Shown: positions 20,902-31,000 of the stretch, in pieces
Layout of the letters: every line of letters starts with the position of its first letter
How positions within the stretch are numbered: the first letter of the stretch is position 1
Assembly (NCBI GenBank): GCA_903832285.1
Contig: CAILAY010000016.1
Location: 1 to 64,000 of the forward strand
DNA length: 64,000 bases
Source: an uncultured beta proteobacterium
Lineage (GTDB): Bacteria; Pseudomonadota; Gammaproteobacteria; Burkholderiales; Burkholderiaceae_C
Direction of reading: 5' to 3'
Program-made: the position numbers and the translations under genes
The notes under the pieces: model-generated
Seen by the model: the letters and a program-made list of their open reading frames with translations, nothing else
Database searches by the model: none
What the model was told of the DNA's origin: nothing

Positions 20902-21858
20902 TCAGGCGTTGGCCGCCGCAGGCATCAGGTTGGCGTAGAGAGATTGCATCCCGCGTTTGGGCTGCCGATCCACGGTGAACAAACCCCAGTGCTTCTCGGG
21001 TTCCAGCGGGTCAGGCGACCCTTTCCAGGGCTCGTCAAAGGCCTCAAACACAAAAATCATCAACCCGGTTTCTGCCGACCAATCCATCAAATCCTGGTAG
21101 TAAATGGCCTGCAATTCTTCGGACGAGTTGTGCGGCTGAATCCCGCGGCCATTGGAGTTGGTGGCCCATCCCGCTTCGGTGATCATGATCGGCTTGCCGG
21201 GGTACAAGCGCGCGACGCTTTCCACGTTGTCTTTGGTGTATTCCAATGCTTCGTGGATGTGCCTGTACTCCCACACCGGATACGTATGCAGGGAGATGAA
21301 ATCAACTTCTGCAACCAAGTCACGCAACTTGTGTTGCCAAGGTACATAGTTCTCGCAAAAGGTGACGGGTTGGCTGACGTGCTTTTTGACATGGCGCACG
21401 TACTCGATCATGTGGCTGACCGGCACAAAATGGTCGGTCCATTCCACCGTGGCCTCATTGCCAACCGCGACACTGAAAACAATCTTTGGATAACGGTTTG
21501 CCAGATCAATCAGGCGCGCAATCTCGGTGTTGTTGGCAAGCGTGCTTTTTTTAAGATGTTCTTCGCTGTAGGTGCCGCCCCACGGACAGCCAAAGTTGTT
21601 CATTTCGGGGCCAAGGTAGGCGCCAAGCATGATCTGAAAATCGAGCTGATCTTCGGTGATCACCTGGAGCACCCGCTCCGCGTGCATGGTGCAGTCGTAC
21701 AGCCGAAGGTAGCGCCAGTTCCTTTGCAAAATATGCAGGTCCTCCCGGATTTCATCAACGGACGGAAAGATCTGCGTATCCGGGCTTTGTCCCCTTCGAT
21801 AACCCGAATAGCAAATCGCTTTGCCGGGCTTGAGACTGCGAAGAATGGAAGACGTCAA
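20902..21858 (-). CDS. GH17 family beta-1,3-glucanase/transglycosylase, cytoplasmic
   Basis: A 318-residue single-domain GH17 enzyme with acid/base Glu in VGNEAT (about E135) and nucleophile in TEAGWA (about E228). No signal peptide. It starts at a TTG whose bases overlap the TGA stop of the upstream GH17 gene (TTGA), so translation is probably coupled; no ATG occurs before residue 59. Its sequence differs clearly from the neighbouring GH17 and from the fusion domain, so it may have another bond or chain-length preference. Confidence 0.85.
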   Translation of the reverse strand: MTSSILRSLKPGKAICYSGYRRGQSPDTQIFPSVDEIREDLHILQRNWRYLRLYDCTMHAERVLQVITEDQLDFQIMLGAYLGPEMNNFGCPWGGTYSEEHLKKSTLANNTEIARLIDLANRYPKIVFSVAVGNEATVEWTDHFVPVSHMIEYVRHVKKHVSQPVTFCENYVPWQHKLRDLVAEVDFISLHTYPVWEYRHIHEALEYTKDNVESVARLYPGKPIMITEAGWATNSNGRGIQPHNSSEELQAIYYQDLMDWSAETGLMIFVFEAFDEPWKGSPDPLEPEKHWGLFTVDRQPKRGMQSLYANLMPAAANA

Positions 21859-22820
21859 GGCTTGTACTCCGCAGCAAATTTGGGTTGAGCTTCCTTATCC
21901 CATAAGCCCCAATAGGCGCCCACGTCACCTTCTGCGCCCACCTTCCATGCCTCGTCAAAGGCGGCAAAGTAAAACATGTCAACCTCGGCCTGTTGAGCCC
22001 ACGTGACGGTGTCAATAAAGTAACGCATCGCACCCGCGCGGGATGGCACCGAACCATGAAAAGCCGAACCGCGATCTGGCCAGCCCGTCTCGCTGATGAT
22101 GACCGGTTTGCCGCCCGAAACCGCCTGAACCCGTCGCACCATGGTTTGCATGTAGTCGAGCGCTTGCTCGCGCGGGCAACCTTCCCAAAACGGATAGCAA
22201 TTGGTCAGGAGCACATCGCACGCGGCCGTGATGCGCGGATGCTTCTCAAACAAATAGTAGGCATCGACGTAGCCAACCTTTACCCCAGGCAGCGCTTGCT
22301 TGACACGCTCCATAAATCCGAGCAACTCATCTTCACTCAGGTCTTCACGCAGAAGTACCTCATTGCCGACGGCAACGATGTCTGCGTGGCCTGCCCGGGC
22401 CACTGCAATCACGCCCTCAATCTCGCGCTCATTGATTTCGCTGTCGGTGCCCAACCAAGCGCCCACCAAGGTTTTCAGGCCAAGCTGGTGTGCAATACCA
22501 GGAATGAGTTCATTGCCATCGGTGCAGGAAAAGCTGCGTACCCAACGCGCGTAGGGCGCCATGATCTGCAGCCGCGCGCCGATTTGCTCTGCCGTCACTT
22601 GAGAGCCCGGCGCCTGGCCATCCAGGTAGGGGCTAAAGCACAGACCATGCACACCGACCGCCAGGGTCTGCGCAAAAGCCCCTTCCAGGGACTTTTGATC
22701 GGCAGCACTGAGGGCAGGTTCTGGCACGGCGGTCAAGGCTGACCCGGGTGTAAAACCGGCCGCCCCTGTACCCGTAGCCGCGGGAATCCAGCCGCCGGTT
22801 GAAGAAATAGTTTGTGACAT
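21855..22820 (-). CDS. GH17 family beta-1,3-glucanase/transglycosylase, cytoplasmic, paralogue of the transporter-fused domain
   Basis: The 321-residue protein has a low-complexity N-terminal 40 residues followed by a GH17 barrel with acid/base Glu in VGNEVL (about E154) and nucleophile in SETGWPD (about E244). It matches the C-terminal domain of the MFS fusion nearly end to end ([24 protein letters not shown], ending GLWDK), indicating a duplication from which one copy was fused to the transporter. No signal peptide. It follows the GH16 gene by 26 bases. Confidence 0.86.
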   Translation of the reverse strand: MSQTISSTGGWIPAATGTGAAGFTPGSALTAVPEPALSAADQKSLEGAFAQTLAVGVHGLCFSPYLDGQAPGSQVTAEQIGARLQIMAPYARWVRSFSCTDGNELIPGIAHQLGLKTLVGAWLGTDSEINEREIEGVIAVARAGHADIVAVGNEVLLREDLSEDELLGFMERVKQALPGVKVGYVDAYYLFEKHPRITAACDVLLTNCYPFWEGCPREQALDYMQTMVRRVQAVSGGKPVIISETGWPDRGSAFHGSVPSRAGAMRYFIDTVTWAQQAEVDMFYFAAFDEAWKVGAEGDVGAYWGLWDKEAQPKFAAEYKP

Positions 22821-22846
22821 GGCAATATGCTCGGTAAAGGTAGGCG

Positions 22847-23767
22847 TTAGGTTTTTTTGGCTTTGGGTTTTTTCTGGAACGGCAGCTTGCCCTGGCCGAT
22901 CGGTTTGACCGTGCCATAGCCACCCACCTTGTCGTACACACGCACATAGTCCACCACCATCTCGGCTGGAAACTGCGTCTCAGCGTTTGGGTGGCCAGGG
23001 AAGTTCCCACCCACAGCCACATTCATGACGAGGTAGAACGATTGGTCAAATGGTGCGGGCCAGGGGTTCACGTCAGCCTGGTTTTTAGCGGCCACACCGA
23101 CGCCATCCGCCGTTTTTTTGCTGCAAGACCACCAGAAGTTTTGCGTTGCCCACAATACCCCATCAAGCAACCAGCGAATCTCACCCGGCTCCCACTCAAC
23201 GGTATAAACATGCCAGTCAGCCACGGTGCTGCCGTTGGGGATGTCATAAACATGGGTGACAAGTTCGCGCTCGGGGAAGGTCGACCCAAAGTGGATGGTG
23301 CCAAGCGTCTGCTGCGGCTTTTCACCGACAATTTCCATGACATCAATTTCGCCGGATGCGGCCCAACCACCGTATTTGTCATCCTGCGGCAGCAGCCACA
23401 ACGCGGGCCACATGCCCTTGCCCCAGGGGACCTTGGCGCGGAACTCGAATTTGCCGTATTTCTTTGTGAACAGCGGCGTGCCGTCGCGCTTGCGCGTCTT
23501 CAGCCGGGCTGAGGTGTAGCCGCAGCCATGCAGCGACTCCTTGACCGCCCGGATCGTCAGCAGCGAATCCTTGACGAAGACGTTTTCCGGTTCGCGCGTG
23601 TAGTACTGCAGTTCTTCGTTGCCCCAGCCATCAATCCACTGGTGGTTCTTGTAGTCGAAGAAACCGTTTCCGATGTCGAAGTCCCATTTGGTGGAGTCCA
23701 CGGCGTTGCCGTCGAACTCGTCGCTCCAGACGAGTTTCCATTTTGCTTTGCGAGGCGTTGTCAACAT
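22847..23767 (-). CDS. GH16 family endo-beta-1,3-glucanase (laminarinase) without signal peptide
   Basis: The catalytic motif GEIDVMEIVG gives nucleophile about E140 and acid/base about E145, with the extra residue typical of laminarinase-type GH16 (subfamily 3-like). Other landmarks are WSDEFDG, WGNEELQYYT and VAVGGNFPG. The 306-residue protein starts MLTTPRKAKW with no signal peptide, and an in-frame TGA just upstream excludes a longer form, so it is apparently cytoplasmic, unlike most laminarinases. The Lys-rich tail (FQKKPKAKKT) is unusual. First gene of the nine-gene operon, with AGGAGG upstream and promoter plus operator about 250 bases away. Confidence 0.9.
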   Translation of the reverse strand: MLTTPRKAKWKLVWSDEFDGNAVDSTKWDFDIGNGFFDYKNHQWIDGWGNEELQYYTREPENVFVKDSLLTIRAVKESLHGCGYTSARLKTRKRDGTPLFTKKYGKFEFRAKVPWGKGMWPALWLLPQDDKYGGWAASGEIDVMEIVGEKPQQTLGTIHFGSTFPERELVTHVYDIPNGSTVADWHVYTVEWEPGEIRWLLDGVLWATQNFWWSCSKKTADGVGVAAKNQADVNPWPAPFDQSFYLVMNVAVGGNFPGHPNAETQFPAEMVVDYVRVYDKVGGYGTVKPIGQGKLPFQKKPKAKKT

Positions 23768-24017
23768 GAAAGTGCTCCTCCTATGAAGTCAGGCGTCCGG
23801 CTGGGTGATGTTCCATCCCGCAATGACCCTGCGAATGATGTCATCCACCTCTGGATGAGCGGCATCAGCGTCATCAGGACCGAACCCATGCTGCCTGCAA
23901 TCGGCTTCAGCCACGGAAAAGGTCTTCGCATCCGTATCTCCGGTTCCTGCAATTTACCGAATCTGGGGGATTCGGAAAGGGATTTGATTGCGCTGACAGG
24001 GTTTCCGACTCGATTTA

Positions 24018-24031
24018 TGAAAGCGCTTTCA
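24018..24031 (-). promoter_or_regulatory. LacI-type operator of the nine-gene glucan/glycogen operon
   Basis: Perfect palindrome TGAAAGCGCTTTCA, beginning five bases after the -10 box of the strong promoter at 24037-24064, so it should cover the transcription start. This is the classic position for repression by a LacI-family protein, whose gene ends 62 bases upstream. Confidence 0.85.
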
Positions 24032-24036
24032 CGCAG

Positions 24037-24064
24037 ATTATAGGATCGACCCGATGAGGGTCAA
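24037..24064 (-). promoter_or_regulatory. Near-consensus sigma-70 promoter for the GH16-to-phosphorylase operon
   Basis: On the minus strand TTGACC (24064-24059), a 16-base spacer and TATAAT (24042-24037). The operator follows immediately downstream. The promoter lies just past the regulator gene's stop codon, giving a leader of about 260 bases before GH16 in which I see no gene. Confidence 0.8.
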
Positions 24065-24092
24065 CCTAGGGAAATCCCGTGGAATTGAGATA

Positions 24093-25154
24093 TCAGCCGT
24101 TCCGTAATCGGCTCGACTCGCGGCAGATCAGAACGGGTGACGGGACTTGCAACGTCGGCTTGTCACCGACGAGAAGTTGCAGCATGGCGGACGCCGCAAG
24201 GCGTCCGAGGTGGTACGCCGGTTGATGAATGGTCGTGAGCGGCGGCGTGGCGTACTGCGAGGTCGGTACGTCGTCGAAGCCAACCAGGGAGACATCTTCT
24301 GGAACCCGCAGCGAGTGTCGATGCAGGCCGAGCGCCGCCCCAGCGGCCATCTGGTCGTTGGCGGCGAATATTGCAGTGAATCGCTGGCGCGACTCTAACA
24401 AACGGTCCACCGCGAGCAGGCCACTGACCTCGTGAAAGGCGCCTGCTACGGTGAGCCCGGGTTCGTAGTTGATTCCGGCCGCCTCGAGCGCGGCGCGATA
24501 ACCCCGCTGGCGCTCATTCGCATCAGGATGATCAGGTGGCCCGGCGATAAAGGCAATGCGTTGGTGGCCAAGGTCAATCAGGTGTTGAGTGGCCAGGCAT
24601 CCTCCCTCAAAATTGTTGAAATTCAACGAGAACAGGCCCGCCGCCTTGAGTAGGCGCCCTGTGACCACGACGGGGATGCTCTTGGCACAGGTTTTGAGCG
24701 CCTGATCGGATAGCCGCCCGGTGAGTGCGATGATGCCATCGACTCGGCGTCCTCGCAGAATCTCCAGGCAGCGTGTTTCCACGGCCTCGTTCCAATGCCC
24801 ACTTACAAACAGCGCGTTATAGCCCGCAGGATCGAGTTCGTCCTCCACGCCGCGCAGCGCCGCACCATAGAACGGGCTGTCGATGGCTCCAGTGACCACT
24901 CCGATGCTGAAGGTACGTCCACCCGCCAGCCCTCGCGCCACGGGGTTGGGCACGAATCCCAGTTTCGCGATGGCATTTTCCACCGATTTTTTCTTGCTCT
25001 CACTGACAACTGCAGTGCCATTCAGGATGCGCGACACGGTGCTCGGCGAAACCCCAGCCAATTCAGCCACATGATCCAGCGTGACCACCTTGGCGGTACG
25101 CTTTGGTGGCGCCATTGCACGCGAGCGGTGAGGGGTCGAGTTTTTCATATCCAT
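24093..25154 (-). CDS. LacI/GalR-family transcriptional regulator of the beta-glucan locus
   Basis: A 353-residue regulator with the N-terminal HTH and hinge (TLDHVAELAGVSPSTVSRILNG, about residues 25-46, then NPVARGLAGGRT) and a periplasmic-binding-like effector domain ending with the usual VGFDDVPTSQYATPPLTTI. ATG 25154 is preferred, with AGGA nine bases upstream. LacI-family proteins of this HTH type (VSPSTVSR) commonly bind TGAAAGCGCTTTCA-like palindromes with a central CG; four perfect copies flank the glucan genes, none elsewhere in the window. The inducer is presumably a glucan oligosaccharide or glucose phosphate. It sits just upstream of the main operon on the same strand. Confidence 0.9.
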   Translation of the reverse strand: MDMKNSTPHRSRAMAPPKRTAKVVTLDHVAELAGVSPSTVSRILNGTAVVSESKKKSVENAIAKLGFVPNPVARGLAGGRTFSIGVVTGAIDSPFYGAALRGVEDELDPAGYNALFVSGHWNEAVETRCLEILRGRRVDGIIALTGRLSDQALKTCAKSIPVVVTGRLLKAAGLFSLNFNNFEGGCLATQHLIDLGHQRIAFIAGPPDHPDANERQRGYRAALEAAGINYEPGLTVAGAFHEVSGLLAVDRLLESRQRFTAIFAANDQMAAGAALGLHRHSLRVPEDVSLVGFDDVPTSQYATPPLTTIHQPAYHLGRLAASAMLQLLVGDKPTLQVPSPVLICRESSRLRNG

Positions 25155-25198
25155 CGAGGTCCTGGAAGCGCACAAGTTTAATGCCAGTTCTCACGCTC

Positions 25199-25213
25199 AT
25201 TTTGGGCCAAAAT
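25199..25213. promoter_or_regulatory. Inverted repeat upstream of the LacI-family gene
   Basis: ATTTTGGGCCAAAAT is a perfect 15-base inverted repeat with a central G, 45 bases upstream of the regulator's ATG. It does not match the TGAAAGCGCTTTCA operator, so it could serve another regulator or be chance. The rest of the 244-base gap to the next gene shows no gene. Confidence 0.35.
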
Positions 25214-25398
25214 CAACCCCATTAAAAATTGATGAAGTGCCCAACGCGGGCGCTACGTCCGACAGAACGCCCGCCACCAAGCCGACTGTCCTAAGTTCAG
25301 CGTCAATTCAAATCTTTGCCAAACAGACGCGTTACCGGTTAAGTGGGGCCCCGTTGCGCATCGAGACCTGTCATTTGTTTTCGGCAGTTTGGATATCG

Positions 25399-25749
25399 CT
25401 AATCGCTGGGCCCCGTCGTTAACACACTCAAGTCCAGTGGGCGCACCTGCCCCATCCACATTGCACGTTCTACGTGATCCAGTAACTCGTTGTCGCTGAG
25501 CGGGTGAACAAACACTACCAGACCGGAGCGATGCATTGCCAACCATGGCACCAGTTGCCCAAAAAGCTCGGGCCTAAATGCCAATTGACAACTCCAGTCA
25601 GGGTGCGGCCCTACCGCCTTCTCGTGAACCCGCCCCAGAACCAACTCGAACTGCTGGGACGCCGCCTGACACAGAGCTTTAGCCTGTGCCAGAGTGGCTT
25701 GCGAAAAGTAAACGTGGGCGTGGTAGCCGCGAATGTGAGGGCTGATCAT
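25399..25749 (-). CDS. DOPA 4,5-dioxygenase-family protein
   Basis: A small protein of 116 residues with the family pattern YHAHVYF near the start, VGPHPDW, and VPWLAMHRSGLVVFVHP, including the conserved histidines expected to bind iron. Fungal members cleave the DOPA ring; bacterial homologues are mostly uncharacterised and may act on other catechols. ATG 25749 is chosen because homology begins there; the track start is a GTG further up. It lies alone between the signalling cluster and the LacI-family gene, with no obvious link to either. Confidence 0.75.
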   Translation of the reverse strand: MISPHIRGYHAHVYFSQATLAQAKALCQAASQQFELVLGRVHEKAVGPHPDWSCQLAFRPELFGQLVPWLAMHRSGLVVFVHPLSDNELLDHVERAMWMGQVRPLDLSVLTTGPSD

Positions 25750-26030
25750 GACAGGCAGTCCTTGTACGGATGAACAGCGAGGATAGCCGCATTCCACTCA
25801 TGTGCTACCAGTGACAGCGTCGGAGCAGGCAGATCGTGCACGGCTACTTCTGATGAGTCAGTGGCCTGGGAATTCGGCGTTTCCCCCCTTGGTGACTCCA
25901 AGGGCCGGGACCTGTCATAGGGTTTGCCGAACTGCCTGCTCCAAGCCAGCCGCTCAACGCGGCTTCAACAAGCCGGTGGGGCCTTGTTGTACCGATCTGT
26001 ACTTGACGGCAGCCTGTTCAAACGGAATGG

Positions 26031-26654
26031 TCACAAGGATTGCGCGCGCGCTGACTGAGCGAGTGCGGTGGCAATAGACAATATTCGAGCGAACGGAATT
26101 GGCTTAGGAAATACCTCCACCCCTGACGGGAGACCACCACGCTGTTGGATTTCCGCAGCGTCAAGGCCCGTCACGACGACTATTTTGCAAGGCGCCATTT
26201 CTGGTGCCTGGCGCAATACGCGAAGCATTTTAAAGCCATCCATGTCCGGCATTTTCAAGTCTGTTATCAGCAGATCCGGACGATCTCTGCCGATTTCCAG
26301 CAACGCTGCGATCGCATTGTCCATTAATTTGACTGTCGGTCGCATTGGCCATGACGCCAAATTGGTCTGGTACAGCCGCAGAAGATGGATATCGTCCTCA
26401 ACCACCAACACCTTTAAGGGTTGAGCCACTGCTATCGATTCAATTTCTTTAGGCAGGGGCGATCTTTTTTGCAGCAGAGCGTCCACCGAATCGCGCAACA
26501 CCCGGCGATGCCCACCCGATGTTTTCCACGCCTGCAACATACCACTTTCAACCCACATCTGCACCGTGCCCACCGACATCCCCAGCAAGTCAGCGGCCTC
26601 TCGGGTCGTGCAGAAGGTCTTTTGGATCGTCGTGGGCGAATCTGATTTTGACAT
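26031..26654 (-). CDS. HTH (MerR/excisionase-like)-receiver domain regulator, copy 1
   Basis: The 207-residue protein puts a winged HTH of the excisionase/BldC type first (TREAADLLGMSVGTVQMWVESG then WKTSGGHRRV, residues 12-60) and a response-regulator receiver second (VLVVEDD, phosphoacceptor Asp in LLITDLKMPDMDG, Lys in FPKPI, residues 80-200). This order is the reverse of ordinary response regulators. A close paralogue lies at 40286-40912, at the other end of the cluster. It is probably the DNA-binding output of one or more of the kinases between them. It is separated from the HD-GYP gene by a 230-base gap and may have its own promoter. Confidence 0.85.
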   Translation of the reverse strand: MSKSDSPTTIQKTFCTTREAADLLGMSVGTVQMWVESGMLQAWKTSGGHRRVLRDSVDALLQKRSPLPKEIESIAVAQPLKVLVVEDDIHLLRLYQTNLASWPMRPTVKLMDNAIAALLEIGRDRPDLLITDLKMPDMDGFKMLRVLRQAPEMAPCKIVVVTGLDAAEIQQRGGLPSGVEVFPKPIPFARILSIATALAQSARAQSL

Positions 26655-26858
26655 TTGGGTGCTTCATTGATCGAAGATCTAGGTGGATTGCCCATCCATT
26701 GTAGTTTTTTGTCAATTATCGACGTTTCCCACAACCTGCTGCCTATCTGTTGGCGCCGACCACAACTTCGGCAACAGGGATAAATCGATGGCCAGTTCGC
26801 ATAATGCTTCGGTGAAATCGCTTCCAAAGATAAGGCTGTTGTTGCCTGACATTCTCAT

Positions 26859-26880
26859 CCGAGGTTAGGCGGGACCTCGG
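26859..26880 (-). terminator. Hairpin just after the HD-GYP gene
   Basis: CCGAGGT and ACCTCGG form a perfect 7-bp stem directly after the stop of the HD-GYP gene. There is no T-run on the minus strand, so it may be only a weak or factor-assisted terminator. Confidence 0.35.
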
Positions 26881-26884
26881 ACAT

Positions 26885-28024
26885 CTATAAAGCCAATTCC
26901 AAATAGTGTGCCTTGGTCTCCAACTCGTCCTGAGTATCATTGAAACGCGTCGTTATGGCCTGAAATTCGTTGGCCACGCAGTGAAACGCGTCCACAATGT
27001 CAGGGTCAAAATGCGTTCCTTTCCCTTGGATGATAATTTCGGCAGCCTGTGCGTGTGACATGCTTGCCTTGTAGACACGGGGGCTGATGAGCGCGTCATA
27101 GACATCGGCAAGCGCCATCAGGCGTGCGGGGATAGGGATGGCCTCGCCGATCAATCCCAACGGATAGCCAGATCCATCCCATTTTTCGTGATGTGAGTAG
27201 ACGATATCCTTGGCGATTTCCAAAAAGTCCAGCATTGCTCCAGAGGTCGCACCTGCGTGCAGAAGAGCGTCGCGCCCCAATTTTGGATGCGTCTTCATGA
27301 TCTCAAATTCCTCCGGTTCGTAGCGTCCCGGCTTGAGCAGGATTCGATCAGGAATACCTACCTTTCCAATGTCGTGCAAGGGTGCACACTTGAAAAGCAA
27401 TTCCACCGTCTCGTCGGTCAAGAATTCAGTGAAACGCGAGTTCAGTCTGAGATGCTTGCTCAATGCCCGCATGTAATGTTGAGTGCGTCTGAGATGGTTT
27501 CCGGTGTCGGCATCGCGCTTCTCAGCCAAGGATGCGAGGGCCAATATGGTCACGTCCTGCAACGCTGCCAGTTCGCGTGTACGCTTGGTGACTTCAAATT
27601 CAAGGTACTCGTTGTTAACCCGCATTGTTTTGGCGTAGGCTGCGTCCGCAACGTGAGCCCGAACACGCGACAGCAAAATCGGCGGATTGATAGGCCGAGT
27701 AATGTAGTCAACCGCTCCCAGCGCCAAGCCAAGCTGTTCATCTTCCACCTCACCGCTGCTGGTCAGGAAAATAATGGGGATTTGCCGCGTTCCTGGCTTG
27801 GCTTTGAGAAGACGACAAACCTCATAACCATCGATTTCAGGCATCACGACATCAAGCAGGATAAGGTCGGGCGGCTCAACCTCTGCAAGTGCCAGAGCCT
27901 TGACGCCGTTAGTCACCGCTTTGACGGTATAGGAGTTTTTCAGCAACTCGGCAACCAGCGCCAGATTGGAGGGGGTGTCATCGACCACCAGAACGGTGGG
28001 TTTGGAAGCTCTAAATAGTTCCAT
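26885..28024 (-). CDS. RpfG-type response regulator: receiver plus HD-GYP cyclic-di-GMP phosphodiesterase
   Basis: Hydrolyses cyclic-di-GMP in response to phosphorylation. Residues 9-125 are a receiver ([10 protein letters not shown], phosphoacceptor in [13 protein letters not shown]); a coiled linker (about 130-160) leads to an HD-GYP domain with [10 protein letters not shown] and [11 protein letters not shown], so both the HD and GYP signatures are intact. It overlaps the hybrid kinase gene by 14 bases, which suggests that this kinase is its phosphodonor. It is the only c-di-GMP phosphodiesterase in the cluster with complete motifs. Confidence 0.93.
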   Translation of the reverse strand: MELFRASKPTVLVVDDTPSNLALVAELLKNSYTVKAVTNGVKALALAEVEPPDLILLDVVMPEIDGYEVCRLLKAKPGTRQIPIIFLTSSGEVEDEQLGLALGAVDYITRPINPPILLSRVRAHVADAAYAKTMRVNNEYLEFEVTKRTRELAALQDVTILALASLAEKRDADTGNHLRRTQHYMRALSKHLRLNSRFTEFLTDETVELLFKCAPLHDIGKVGIPDRILLKPGRYEPEEFEIMKTHPKLGRDALLHAGATSGAMLDFLEIAKDIVYSHHEKWDGSGYPLGLIGEAIPIPARLMALADVYDALISPRVYKASMSHAQAAEIIIQGKGTHFDPDIVDAFHCVANEFQAITTRFNDTQDELETKAHYLELAL

Positions 28025-31000
28025 GCGAAGTCTCTCCGGTCAATGCCACGCCGGAAGAACTGGCAAGCACGCCAAGCACCATCGACGCCGACTCAAATTG
28101 AAAGTCTTCAATTTGTCGTTGCAGTTTTTCAAAATCCATTCCAAGACCCTTTTGCAGCAGGTCTGCATGTTCTCGAAGCAGGGCTAGTGCCTGGGCGTCG
28201 TTGGCGTCCAGCATTGCTGCTAGTTCGCGGCAAACCCGCAGCAGCAGGTCCGGGGCGTCGACTACCTGTAGTGGAATTGGCGCAGGCACAAGTGCTGGCG
28301 TGGCCAAAAGCAATTCCCTGCCGAGTCCGAAAGCATGCGCTTCCAATGTTCGTAGCAGTGCATCCAACTCATGGTGTGGCGCCTTTTGGCGCAGGGCCAG
28401 CTCAATTGCGGAACTCATATCGCTGCACTTCAGCGCTCCAATATTGGCGGCCACTCCTTTGAGCGTGTGTGCCACGCGTTGCGCCAACTCCTGATCTCCG
28501 CCGTCCAGTGCAGAGCGAATTTGTGCCGGATCATATTCAAGATCGCGTCGAAATTTCTGCAACAGCTTGAAGTAGAGACCGCGATTTCCGGCGCAGTGGC
28601 GCAGGCCTGCAACCGAGTCGACGTCGGCTATGTGCAAACCGCCAGGCGCCAGGGCCCAGTGCGCTATGCACCGGGCCAGTGCAATTGGATCTATAGGCTT
28701 TGTCAAGTGCTCATTCATACCCTCGGCCAGGCATCGCGCCCCTTCTTCGGCCATGGCGTGGGCTGTCATGGCAATGATGGGTAGGTCTCGGAAGCGCGTG
28801 TTGCGACGCAGCGTCAAAGTCGCTTGGTGACCATCCATGACCGGCATTTGCAGGTCCATTAGCACCATGGACCAAGGCAACGGATCCGGCGCGGCGTTAA
28901 GCAGGTCCAGTGCCTCCTGGCCGTTGTTTGCGACAGTTACCTGCACACCCAAGGACTGCATCAGTTCCACCGCAATTTGCTGGTTGATTTCGTTGTCTTC
29001 CACCAGCAATACCTTCGACCCTTCAAGATACATGTCATCGCGGTTCGAAAGAGCTATTGCATCATGAGGTGCATGCAGATGTCCGACGATGCCGGCCAGT
29101 GTGTCCCACAGCCTGGACAGACTCACGGGCTTGTCAATAAATGCGCTGGCTCCGGCGCGCAAGCCAGCATCCCGCACCTCATCGGCACCATAGGCTGTCA
29201 CGATAACCACACTGGGTCGATGCATCAGCGGCAAGACGTGGGTGATCAAATTGGTGCCATCCACTCCATCAACATTCGGCATCCGCCAATCCATCAAGAC
29301 CACCTCGAATGGTTCAACCGTGTCAGCGGTCTGCAACGCGGTGATGCCCTCACTTACGTCCGCAACACCCAACGCCGCCATCCCGAGGGTGGCAAGCTGT
29401 TCGATCAGAATCTGCCGCGCCGAGGCGTTGTCGTCCACCACCAAAACATGGACTCCGGCGGCGCTGCCGCGGCACACCACGGATGGTTGTTGTTGATCCG
29501 AAAGCTCCAGCCAGGCCTTGAAAGTGAAGGTGCTTCCGCTTCCAACCTTGGACTTCACCCAGATGGCGCCACCCATCATTTCCACAAACCGCTTGGAAAT
29601 CGCCAAACCCAGTCCGGTGCCACCGAAGCGGCGAGTGGTGGAACTGTCTGCTTGGGTAAACGCAGTAAAAAGTTGGCCGCATTGCTCGGGCGTCATGCCC
29701 ACGCCCGTGTCTTCGACAGATATCGTCAATTCGATCTTGTTGCCCTGGCGTTGTGACACCACAAGTTCCAGTTTGACTTGTCCTTTTTCAGTGAACTTGA
29801 TGGCATTATTTACCAAATTGATCAATACCTGCCGAAAACGCATGGCATCTCCCAGCAGACCTGTGGGTACGTCCGGAGCGACGCGAATCAGGAATTCGAG
29901 TCCTTTGTCGTGCGTCTGTTTCGCGACCACGGACGACATTGCGTCCAGTAGTTCATCAAGCCAGAAAGGCAGCTGTTCCAGTTCCATCTTTCCTGCCTCA
30001 ATTTTTGAGAAGTCCAATATGTCGTTGATCACACCCAACAAGGACGTGCCTTCGGCGTGGATTTTTTGCAGATAGTCACGTTGTCGGGTGGTCATATCGG
30101 TCTTGAGAGCCAGGTGCGAAAGGCCAATGACCGCGTTCATGGGGGTACGGATTTCGTGACTCATGTTGGCCAGAAATTCACTCTTGGCCCTGGTTGCATC
30201 TTCAGCGCGCATCCTTTCGATCTGCAGTTCGTCCCGCTGCAGTCCCAGCTCTCGCGCCTGATCCTGGGTCTGCGTCAGCAACTCGTGCGCGAATTGATTG
30301 CGAGCGAAAATTTCCAGATTGAGCGCAATCAAGGGCACCAACTCCAGCATCAAGACGCGGTGCCGTTCCTGCATCAGACTGAGACTGGCGAGTTCGATCA
30401 CTGCCAGAACATTGCCTGAGGAGTTAACTACCGGGAACAGGCTAACCGCGCGCGGCACCACATCGATGAGCGCTGACTGTATGCGCAGATCACTGGGTTG
30501 CAAGGCGCTAATAAGGATGGATTGACCATCCAGCACACACTGTCCCAAGAGGCCCTCCCCTGCGGAAAAATCGCGCAGCATCCCGCTCAAGCAGGGAACA
30601 CCCCAACCACCCAGGTACACGTACTTGTCGATCCTGGGATCGTGCACGTAGAACAGCCCAATTTGAGCCTGGACAATGGGTGTCAGCCGCGACATCAACG
30701 CGGCCGAGAACTCCTCTAAATCTTCGGTGGCCTGGAGGGCCGGAGATATTTCACTCAAGCAAGTCTTGACCCAGCGCTGTGAATCAGCATCCCGTACCAC
30801 TTTCTGCAACTCTGTGATCGCGCGCGCCATAGCGCCAATTTCGTTGTCCATGTCCGTGTGCTCCACGGTCGTGTCCAATCGGCCCGCCGCAAGCCCCTCG
30901 ACGCTGCGACGCAGCCTCTCTGCCGGCCTTCTCAAGGATATGCCAAGCAGTCCGCCGAGGCTCAGTGCTACCAGCCAACCCGTGGCTTGAAGAGCCAGTG

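Noticed and set aside
25886-25904. CCCTTGG/CCAAGGG hairpin in the 281-base gap before the DOPA-dioxygenase-like gene
   Set aside because: No T-run on either strand and no clear link to a gene end; the gap otherwise shows nothing.
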